Part shown: positions 1-4,798 of the stretch, in pieces | How positions within the stretch are numbered: position 1 is the first letter of the stretch | Layout: each line of letters opens with the position of its first letter | Assembly (NCBI GenBank): GCA_024640835.1 | Contig: JAHEEH010000082.1 | Span: forward strand, 1 to 7,258 | Direction: 5' to 3' | DNA length: 7,258 nucleotides | Source of the DNA: Bacteroidota bacterium | GTDB taxonomy: Bacteria > Bacteroidota > Rhodothermia > Rhodothermales > UBA10348 | Position numbers and translations under genes: made by a program | The notes under the pieces: model-generated | Databases searched by the model: none | The model's input: only the letters and a program-made list of their open reading frames with translations | What the model was told of the DNA's origin: nothing

Positions 1-305
1 TGCTCGGTCGCGACGGTGACGATGTGCCGACCCTTCCCGGACATAGAGTCCGCGTAGCCCTTGATGCCGAGGTTGGCCGCTTCCGTCGCTCCGGACGTGA
101 AAAGGATCTCGTGGGGCTCGGCGCCGACCAGGGAGCCGAGCTGCCCGCGGGCGGCCTCGACCGCCTCGTCCGCTGCCCACCCGTACGCATGCCGCTTCGA
201 CGACGGATTGCCGAAGTGCTCCGTGAAGTACGGAAGCATGCGCTCGAGCACCCGCGGGTCGACGGGGGTCGTCGCGTTGTAGTCCAGGTAAACCGTCTTC
301 GACAT
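1..305 (-). CDS. Cysteine desulfurase (IscS/NifS group), N-terminal part, cut by the window edge
   Basis: This is a PLP-dependent enzyme that takes sulfur from L-cysteine, giving alanine and an enzyme-bound persulfide, and passes it to Fe-S cluster or tRNA-thiolation machinery in the cytosol. Reading leftward from the ATG at 305-303, 101 full codons remain. The N-terminus shows the class-V aminotransferase signature [14 protein letters not shown] (residues 6-19), then FGNPSS (31-36) and [15 protein letters not shown] (69-83), the glycine-rich region near the PLP phosphate. The last full residues are VATE. The next codon begins CA, which fits the histidine that stacks on PLP in IscS. The PLP lysine and the active-site cysteine would lie beyond the left edge. 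A purine-rich Shine-Dalgarno stretch (AGGGAAGG on the minus strand) lies just upstream of the ATG and supports this start. The gene is divergent from the hydrolase at 445. The N-terminus resembles IscS and NifS about equally, so no symbol is given. Confidence 0.93.
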   Translation of the reverse strand, partial: MSKTVYLDYNATTPVDPRVLERMLPYFTEHFGNPSSKRHAYGWAADEAVEAARGQLGSLVGAEPHEILFTSGATEAANLGIKGYADSMSGKGRHIVTVATE

Positions 306-444
306 GATCCTTCCCTCATCGAGGTAGCCCGCGTGGAACGGGGAAGCGGCGAGCGCGGTTTCTGCCGTCGAACGTCGACCCTCACCCTTCGCCGAACATG
401 CTTCCCGGACCTGCGTAAGGCCGCTTTCCCTACCCGTCAACTCC

Positions 445-1515
445 ATGCGACCGACACGGATTCTCCCGGCCCTGGCGCTCGTCCTCACTTTCTCTGCGTG
501 CGACTACACCGAGTCCGAGCGCATCGTAGGCGGCGTGAACTTCGACGTGCTCTTCGCCCAGCCGTCGCTTTCCGAGATCTCGGCCATCCAGGCGGACTGG
601 GCCTCGCGGGACGTATCGTCCCGATCGGCGCGCGTCGAGTTCTCCAAGACCGTGCAGTCCGGAGACAAGCGGTACCAGGTGACGATCGTTTCGCACACGG
701 TGGCCGGCCCCCGGCACATGGGGGGCGTCGTCTATCCGGACGGGGCGGAGCCGGGCTCCCTTCCTGTGCTCGTCTACCTGCACGGCGGGGACGGCGGTGC
801 GTCCGTCGATGACGAGGCGCTCGCCCTCATCGGTCTGTTCGAGTCCACCCTCGGCGAGATGGTCATGGTGATTCCGTCCTTCCGGGACGAGGCGCTCCGT
901 TTCGACGGCAGGACCTTCACGTCGGAGGGCCCGCCGAGTCCGTGGGATCGCGACGTGGACGACGCCATGGCGCTGCTTTCCGTGGCCCTGGACATCGCCC
1001 CCGCCGCCGATCCGGACCGCGTCGCTCTGATGGGCTTCAGCCGGGGAGCCGGCGTGGCCCTGCTCATGGGGGCCCGCGACGAGCGGGTGGATCGGGTGGT
1101 CGAGTTCTTCGGGCCGACCGATTTCTTCGATTCGTTCGTACAGGACGTCACCGAGGAGGCCCTGCTGGGCGCTCCGCGGGACCTTCCGGGCCTGGACTAT
1201 CTGAACGGGACGTTTCTGCAGCCGCTGGGCGCGGGCACGCTGGCGATAGATGATGTCCGGTCCGAGCTTGTCCGGCGCTCGGCGGTTCTGTTCGTGGACG
1301 GGATGCCGCCCGTCCAGCTGCATCACGGGACGGCGGACCCCGTCGTGGCCGTGAGCCAGGCCCGCTCGCTCATCCGCGCCATGCAGCGGGAGGGCAAGAC
1401 GGAGGCGGAGTTCGAGGGCTTCCTGTACGAGGGCGGCGTCCACAACCCGCTCACCCTCGACGGCAGCATCCTGCGCGCGGCGGCGTTCCTGGAGCCGGTG
1501 TTCCAGACCCCCTGA
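445..1515 (+). CDS. Lipoprotein alpha/beta hydrolase (dienelactone hydrolase / prolyl oligopeptidase-like)
   Basis: A 356-residue predicted secreted serine hydrolase. Residues 1-18 form a signal peptide ending in FSA before Cys19, a somewhat atypical lipobox because of Phe at -3, so it is probably a lipid-anchored envelope protein. The fold markers appear in the expected order: the oxyanion motif YLHGG (111-115); the nucleophile elbow GFSRG with Ser199; HGTADPV with Asp298 as likely acid; and GGVHNP with His333 as likely base. The triad therefore looks complete and the enzyme active. The acyl or peptide substrate cannot be read from sequence; an esterase or peptidase role is equally possible. 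Asp20 follows the lipidated cysteine, which in E. coli causes inner-membrane retention. No clear Shine-Dalgarno precedes the ATG, but the signal peptide fixes the start well. The gene stands alone: the divergent cysteine desulfurase lies 139 bp upstream, and a tRNA starts 53 bp downstream on the same strand. Confidence 0.88.
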   Translation: MRPTRILPALALVLTFSACDYTESERIVGGVNFDVLFAQPSLSEISAIQADWASRDVSSRSARVEFSKTVQSGDKRYQVTIVSHTVAGPRHMGGVVYPDGAEPGSLPVLVYLHGGDGGASVDDEALALIGLFESTLGEMVMVIPSFRDEALRFDGRTFTSEGPPSPWDRDVDDAMALLSVALDIAPAADPDRVALMGFSRGAGVALLMGARDERVDRVVEFFGPTDFFDSFVQDVTEEALLGAPRDLPGLDYLNGTFLQPLGAGTLAIDDVRSELVRRSAVLFVDGMPPVQLHHGTADPVVAVSQARSLIRAMQREGKTEAEFEGFLYEGGVHNPLTLDGSILRAAAFLEPVFQTP

Positions 1516-1568
1516 TCGATGCCGGAAACCTGGCCTTCAGGACCTTCGTTTAAGGCGTCTCGTAACCC

Positions 1569-1643
1569 GCCGCGTTCGTCTAGGGGTTAGGACGCTGGCC
1601 TCTCACGCCGGTAACACGGGTTCAAATCCCGTACGCGGTACCA
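1569..1643 (+). tRNA. tRNA-Glu (anticodon CTC), CCA encoded
   Basis: A full cloverleaf can be folded by hand. Acceptor arms are 1569-1575 and 1633-1639. The D stem is 1578-1581 with 1590-1593. The anticodon stem CTGGC/GCCGG is 1595-1599 with 1607-1611, around the loop CTCTCAC, which places anticodon CTC at 1602-1604. The T stem ACGGG/CCCGT encloses TTCAAAT (1621-1627). The discriminator is A1640 and CCA follows at 1641-1643. The loop and arm sequences (TTCGTCTAGG, CTCTCACGCCGGTAACA) are typical of bacterial tRNA-Glu. The first acceptor pair is G-U (G1569 with T1639) and the anticodon stem has one T-G pair. A possible -10 (TTTAAG, 1549-1554) lies 14 bp upstream, but no good -35 is seen. The tRNA is transcribed away from the hydrolase gene and runs directly into a long hairpin. 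Confidence 0.95.
1624..1641 (+). repeat. 18-bp direct repeat, copy 1 (inside the tRNA-Glu 3' end)
   Basis: The sequence AAATCCCGTACGCGGTAC covers the end of the T loop, the 3' T-stem arm, the 3' acceptor arm, the discriminator and the first C of CCA. It recurs exactly at 1774-1791. A tRNA 3' end of this length is the usual core of an integrase attachment site, so this copy could be an attB/attL-type core, though no integrase is present in the window. Confidence 0.8.
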
Positions 1644-1680
1644 CAACGCCCCGCAGGGTCAGCGACCCAGCGGGGCGTTG
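1644..1680 (+). terminator. Long hairpin directly after tRNA-Glu, probable terminator or processing structure
   Basis: The base right after CCA begins an 11-bp perfect stem, CAACGCCCCGC (1644-1654) with GCGGGGCGTTG (1670-1680). Inside it is an A/A mismatch and then a second 5-bp stem, GGGTC/GACCC, around the loop AGC. The position suggests a tRNA terminator or a 3' trailer stem used in processing. No run of T follows (the next bases are TACGTTGTAC), so classical intrinsic termination is not certain. Confidence 0.7.
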
Positions 1681-1723
1681 TACGTTGTACGGAGGTTGGA
1701 TCCGGGTTCACGGGTTCTGCTGA

Positions 1724-1772
1724 GCGAGGGCGTAGCCCGAGCGGCACATGAGGCGGACGCAGTCCGCCGAGC
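1724..1772. repeat. Two adjacent small hairpins with matching GA...GAGC flanks
   Basis: Two palindromic modules lie side by side. The first is GGGC-GTA-GCCC (1728-1738) and the second is GGCGGAC-GCA-GTCCGCC (1752-1768). Each is preceded by GA and followed by GAGC, and each has a three-base loop of the form GYA. This shared design resembles REP-type or other intergenic palindromic repeats, but whether the unit is dispersed in the genome cannot be seen from one window. The 1681-1723 stretch before it shows nothing recognisable. Confidence 0.5.
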
Positions 1773-1773
1773 T

Positions 1774-1791
1774 AAATCCCGTACGCGGTAC
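1774..1791 (+). repeat. 18-bp direct repeat, copy 2 (tRNA-Glu 3' end remnant)
   Basis: An exact copy of the tRNA-Glu 3' segment, 150 bp downstream of the first. The match breaks just beyond, but GCCCCGCAG then matches again in both copies (1648-1656 and 1798-1806) at the same 150-bp offset, so a longer, partly diverged duplication is likely. The 55 bases upstream, where a second tRNA body would lie, do not resemble tRNA-Glu. It is therefore a remnant, either of a deleted tandem tRNA copy or of an old integration or excision event. Confidence 0.75.
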
Positions 1792-1792
1792 G

Positions 1793-1828
1793 AAAAAGCC
1801 CCGCAGAACTCGATGTTCTGCGGGGCTT
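1793..1828 (-). terminator. Strong intrinsic terminator for the minus-strand DinB gene
   Basis: A perfect 14-bp stem, AAGCCCCGCAGAAC (1796-1809) with GTTCTGCGGGGCTT (1815-1828), encloses the loop TCGAT. Read on the minus strand, the stem is followed by a run of five T (A1793-A1797 on plus), the layout of a Rho-independent terminator. It lies 51 bp beyond the stop codon of the DinB lipoprotein gene. On the plus strand only two T follow, so it would be weaker there, but it may also stop transcripts coming through from tRNA-Glu. Confidence 0.85.
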
Positions 1829-1879
1829 CGCCGTATCTCGGCGCCGGCCGGCGGGCGTTCTGCGGGGCCGATCCCGCCC

Positions 1880-2425
1880 CTACTGTCCCTGGCTCGACGG
1901 CGGTACCATGTCGAGCATGCGCAGGTACGTCACGATGTTGCCGTAGTGCGATACGTTGTGCGTGGCGTTGCCGAGGAGGGCGGCCAGGGCCGTCTGCTCA
2001 TGGCCGAACAGGGTGACCATGCGGGTCGATGCATCGGCGTCCGACAGAGAGTAGGCGATCCCGCAGTGATCATTCGACGCCTTGAGCGCGGCAACGAGGT
2101 CCTCCTTTGTCGTGGCGCTCTCCTCGACGGCGCCCTCGCTTCCGGTCTCCTCCTGGAGAACCGTGCCGCAGAAGAGATCCTGTGCTCCGGCCATGTGCCC
2201 GATCAACTCTCCGAATGAGCGCACCGTCGGCGCGGGCCGATAGTCATAGCGCTCTTCCGGAAGCTGCTCCGCGGCCAGCATGATGTTTTCGGCCACCTCG
2301 CTCCAGGCCTGGCGGATGGTCGCCACGGCGGCGACGTCGGGTGCCGGCGGGGGAGGCGGCGCGGGCTGTTGACACGAAACGATCACGAGGCCCGCGAACG
2401 CGGCCAGGAGGGTGCGAACTTGCAT
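1880..2425 (-). CDS. DinB-family (DinB/YfiT-like fold) lipoprotein
   Basis: A 181-residue protein starting at the ATG 2425-2423 and preceded by AAAGGAAG (2440-2433) at good Shine-Dalgarno distance. Residues 1-17 are a signal peptide with lipobox IVS-Cys18, followed by a proline-rich linker (21-29) and then a helical domain of about 145 residues. The domain carries the DinB-superfamily hallmarks: an early helix (TIRQAWSEVAENIMLAAEQLPEERYDYRP, with the typical 'lp.e.ydyrP' end), His77 in GELIGHMAGAQ, and the closing HNVSHYGNIVTYLRM with His156 and His160. These three histidines are the usual metal ligands of the four-helix bundle. Known family members are mostly cytosolic, often thiol-dependent transferases or hydrolases, or are uncharacterised; this one should sit in the envelope. 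Its substrate is unknown. It is transcribed alone toward the tRNA and is divergent from the membrane protein gene. Confidence 0.9.
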   Translation of the reverse strand: MQVRTLLAAFAGLVIVSCQQPAPPPPPAPDVAAVATIRQAWSEVAENIMLAAEQLPEERYDYRPAPTVRSFGELIGHMAGAQDLFCGTVLQEETGSEGAVEESATTKEDLVAALKASNDHCGIAYSLSDADASTRMVTLFGHEQTALAALLGNATHNVSHYGNIVTYLRMLDMVPPSSQGQ

Positions 2426-2549
2426 GGTGGGTCTTCCTTTCAGATGATGAGGTCCCGGGATGTCCGGGTCTGGGGCCGCCGAAAGTAGCCAAGAACGCCC
2501 TGTCCCGCCAGTATCGGGGCGACCCGGGCAAGGCGGCGGCCGACGGGGC

Positions 2550-2579
2550 TTGCGCGGACGCCGATGAGGCCGATAGGAT
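2550..2579 (+). promoter_or_regulatory. Possible sigma70-type promoter for the membrane protein gene
   Basis: TTGCGC (2550-2555) and TAGGAT (2574-2579) are separated by 18 bp. Each is an acceptable but imperfect match to the -35 and -10 consensus. A transcript would start near 2586, after the upstream ATG at 2564 but before the GTG at 2609, so the promoter, if real, favours the GTG start. Confidence 0.35.
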
Positions 2580-2608
2580 GGGAACAGTACACAGGCAGAG
2601 CGGCATCC

Positions 2609-3304
2609 GTGACCACAGACGCCTCCACATCGTTGCCCGACGCGCCGGATCCTTTCACCGGAAGAACAGGATCCGGGATCACCCGGCGCGGTCTCCTCGC
2701 CGCCCTGCCCGATTTCGCGATCGCGGGAGCGTTCGTGGTGACCTGGGTCGACCCGTTCGTCCTCGGCGGGAACGCCGTGCAGTACTTCATGCTGACGATG
2801 CTGCTCGAGTTCATCATCGTGCACTCGTCGGCGTTCATGGGGAACGTCGTCCTCTCGCGCGAAAAGGCTTCTCGCCGCGTGCAGGGCCTTTTCTGGCTCG
2901 GCCTCTTCTACACCCTCTTCGTCGGGGGCTTCGCGCTGGGATTCGGCACGTGGTGGCCCGTGTATGCCTTCTGGGGGCTGACGTTCAACCGGATGCTGTC
3001 CATCCTGGTCGGGGATGCCCCGGAGGGCCGTGAGCGGCAGTACGTGAGGGCAGGATGGGCGCTCTCCGTGATGTACTACCTCGGCGGCGTCTTCGCGACG
3101 GTCGTGCTTCCCGTTCCGGAGTTGGGGATCACGTCGGCGGTGCGGTCGGCGCTCGACCTTCCAGGCGATGGACTCTGGGTGGACGAGCCGCATCGCGTCC
3201 TGGCCTTCGGAGTCGTGTATTTCGGATTGACGGGACTGGGCGAGGTGCTGGGCTGGGGCCGGAGCGAGCGATTCCTCAAGGGCGTGCCGAAGGACCCGGA
3301 GTAG
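2609..3304 (+). CDS. Polytopic membrane protein of unknown function
   Basis: About 231 residues from the GTG at 2609; an in-frame ATG at 2564 would add 15 residues. Neither start has a clear Shine-Dalgarno, and the GTG is preferred because a candidate promoter -10 lies between the two. The first 30 residues are polar and low in complexity (Thr, Ser, Pro, Gly) and end in an RR pair. Roughly six hydrophobic segments follow, near residues 33-51, 59-82, 93-111, 113-135, 148-168 and 197-216, so it is an integral inner-membrane protein. Segment 2 carries a glutamate and a histidine (LLEFIIVH), and segment 4 is rich in aromatic residues (GTWWPVYAFWGLTFNR). No transporter, protease or enzyme motif is recognised. 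A distant link to the DUF6498 membrane family is conceivable from the E-x4-H segment but unproven. It ends 110 bp before the efflux operon, so co-transcription with that operon is possible. Confidence 0.8.
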   Translation: MTTDASTSLPDAPDPFTGRTGSGITRRGLLAALPDFAIAGAFVVTWVDPFVLGGNAVQYFMLTMLLEFIIVHSSAFMGNVVLSREKASRRVQGLFWLGLFYTLFVGGFALGFGTWWPVYAFWGLTFNRMLSILVGDAPEGRERQYVRAGWALSVMYYLGGVFATVVLPVPELGITSAVRSALDLPGDGLWVDEPHRVLAFGVVYFGLTGLGEVLGWGRSERFLKGVPKDPE

Positions 3305-3377
3305 GGCGGTGCCATCTTCCGTCCGCCGAATCAGCACACTTTCGTGACGGACCGGGGTGAACTGCCCGATTCCTTTG

Positions 3378-3399
3378 CCGTTCAGCAGGGTCTGAACGG
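3378..3399. promoter_or_regulatory. Perfect palindrome upstream of the efflux operon (candidate operator or leader hairpin)
   Basis: CCGTTCAG (3378-3385) and CTGAACGG (3392-3399) form a perfect 8-bp inverted repeat around the 6-base spacer CAGGGT, ending 15 bp before the ATG at 3415. It could be an operator for a dimeric repressor, as is common ahead of RND operons, or an RNA stem in the leader close to the ribosome binding site. No regulator gene is present in the window to test the link. Confidence 0.45.
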
Positions 3400-3414
3400 G
3401 AACAGGATCCTTCC

Positions 3415-4746
3415 ATGAGCAGAACTTTCGCGGGGCTCGCCTCGCTCGCCCTTCTCTCCCTGGTGACCGCGTGCGGGACCGACACGGGAGGTCCGGCCCA
3501 GGGCATGGGCAGGCCCATGGCGGCGACCCCGTCGGTCGAGGTGGTCCAGGCCAAGCTCGGCAGCCTTCCGCTGCGCGAGCGGCTCAGCGGTACGGTGCGT
3601 GCCCAGAACCAGGTGTCGGTCGTGTCGGAGATCTCGGCTCCGGTGGAGCGCGTGGTCGCCCGCAACGGCGACCGGGTGCGGGTCGGCGATCCGCTCGCGT
3701 ACCTGCGGGACAAGCAGTACCAGGATCAGCTCAGGCAGGCGGACGCTTCGCTGCAGATCGCGCGGGCGGACCAGCGCCGGACACAGGCCACGTACGACGA
3801 GCTTCGGACGCGCCTCGAGCGCACCAGGCAGCTGGCCGAGCGGGAATTCGAGAGCGCGGCAGGCCTCGAGCTGCTCGAGGCGCAGACCGCGGGTGCGGAG
3901 GCGTCCAACGAGCAGGCCCTCGCCCGCATCGTCCAGGCCGAGGCCACGGTCGAGGAACAGCGCGAGGCACTGCGCCGGACCGTGGTTCGCGCTCCCGTCT
4001 CCGGGTACGTGGGCGAGCGCAACGTCGAGGTCGGCATGCGCATCGACCCGGGCCGGGCACTCTTCACCGTCGGGGACCTCTCGGCGGTCCGCGTCGAGGT
4101 GGCGGTCACCGATCGCATGGTGGGCCGGATCGAGCCCGGCCAGACCGCGCTCATCACCATAGAGGGATCCGACGAGGCCTCCTTCGAGGCGAGGGTGTCC
4201 CGGATGTCGCCCTTCCTCCAGGAGGGGACGTTCACCGCGGAGGCCGAGATCGACCTGGCGAACCCCGAAGGCCGGCTGCGGCCCGGTATGTTCGTGGCGG
4301 TCGACATCCTGTATGGCGAGTCCGAGCAGGCCACCGTCATTCCCGAGGCCGCGCTCTACGAGGATCCCAACAGCGGCATTCTCGGAGCGTTCGTGGCGAC
4401 TTCACTCCGTTTGGAGACGCCGATCGAGGAGCCGGACACCTACGACCCGGCGAATCCGCCTGCGCTCGTGGGTCCCACGCCCGTCGCCTTCCAGCCGCTC
4501 GGCGTGCTGGCCCGCGGTGACGGGCTTGCCGGTGTTACGGGCGTGCAGCCCGGCGACTGGGTCCTCACCGTCGGACAGCACCTGATCCGTTCGCTCGACG
4601 GCCGGGGAGAGGTCCTGGCCCGGCCCGTGCCGTGGACCCGGGTGGCCTCGCTTCAGCGGCTGCAGGATCGGGATCTCCTGCTCCAGTTCCTGGCGAAGCA
4701 GCAGCGCATCGCGCGGGAATCCTTCGCCACCGATTCCGTCGACTGA
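3415..4746 (+). CDS. RND efflux periplasmic adaptor (membrane fusion protein), lipoprotein
   Basis: A 443-residue adaptor that would bridge the inner-membrane RND pump encoded just downstream and an outer-membrane channel. Signal peptide 1-19 ends in the lipobox VTA-Cys20, so the protein is anchored by lipid in the inner membrane like AcrA. Domains in order: first lipoyl half and beta-strands (about 40-98, with APVERVVARNGDRVRVGDPLAYL); a coiled-coil hairpin rich in Glu, Arg, Gln and Ala (about 100-190); second lipoyl half VRAPVSGYVGERNVEVGMRI (191-210); beta-barrel (about 220-300, ending in LRPGMFVAVDI); and a membrane-proximal domain from about 305. That last domain contains a proline-rich insertion (about 336-357), and a charged helical tail closes the protein (about 405-440). 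Both are longer than in a typical adaptor. AGG at 3404-3406 serves as a modest Shine-Dalgarno. The pump gene follows after 52 bp, indicating one operon. Confidence 0.95.
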   Translation: MSRTFAGLASLALLSLVTACGTDTGGPAQGMGRPMAATPSVEVVQAKLGSLPLRERLSGTVRAQNQVSVVSEISAPVERVVARNGDRVRVGDPLAYLRDKQYQDQLRQADASLQIARADQRRTQATYDELRTRLERTRQLAEREFESAAGLELLEAQTAGAEASNEQALARIVQAEATVEEQREALRRTVVRAPVSGYVGERNVEVGMRIDPGRALFTVGDLSAVRVEVAVTDRMVGRIEPGQTALITIEGSDEASFEARVSRMSPFLQEGTFTAEAEIDLANPEGRLRPGMFVAVDILYGESEQATVIPEAALYEDPNSGILGAFVATSLRLETPIEEPDTYDPANPPALVGPTPVAFQPLGVLARGDGLAGVTGVQPGDWVLTVGQHLIRSLDGRGEVLARPVPWTRVASLQRLQDRDLLLQFLAKQQRIARESFATDSVD

Positions 4747-4747
4747 T

Positions 4748-4761
4748 TCCGGGCGCCCGGA
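4748..4761. promoter_or_regulatory. 14-bp perfect palindrome between adaptor and pump genes
   Basis: TCCGGGCGCCCGGA begins two bases after the adaptor stop codon. It is fully self-complementary with no loop spacer, so as RNA it would fold only as a shorter stem. It could slow or partly stop transcription, or act as a DNA site, but in DNA of this GC content such a palindrome may also be chance. Confidence 0.3.
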
Positions 4762-4798
4762 TCTTCACCCGCGTACCCCAGCGCATCACGGCCCCGCC

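Noticed and set aside
367..379. Inverted repeat GTCGA-ACG-TCGAC in the divergent gap
   Set aside because: Five-base arms of CG-rich sequence are frequent by chance at this base composition.
412..440. Possible minus-strand promoter for the cysteine desulfurase (TTGACG, 17-bp gap, TACGCA)
   Set aside because: The -35 is good but the -10 matches only two of six consensus bases, so it is not listed as a feature.
24..812. Plus-strand open frame of 262 codons at the left end
   Set aside because: It overlaps the cysteine desulfurase antisense and then the hydrolase out of frame. Its Arg/Gly/Pro-rich translation has no domain.
430..1443. Minus-strand open frame of 337 codons
   Set aside because: It is antisense to the lipoprotein hydrolase, which has a complete catalytic triad and a signal peptide; the minus-strand product is low-complexity and charged.
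1678..2218. Two short plus-strand open frames beginning in the repeat region after the tRNA
   Set aside because: They run through hairpins and the terminator and then antisense over the DinB gene; there is no ribosome site and no protein-like composition.
2454..2468. Short inverted repeat CCCGG-GATGT-CCGGG upstream of the DinB gene
   Set aside because: Five-base arms made of G and C only; indistinguishable from chance in this DNA.
2426..3337. Upstream extension of the DinB frame on the minus strand to 485 codons
   Set aside because: The signal peptide with lipobox and a good Shine-Dalgarno place the start at 2425. The extension runs antisense through the membrane protein gene and encodes no plausible domain.
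3471..4520. Plus-strand open frame of 349 codons inside the adaptor gene
   Set aside because: It is an out-of-frame Arg/Gly-rich shadow of the clearly recognisable membrane fusion protein.
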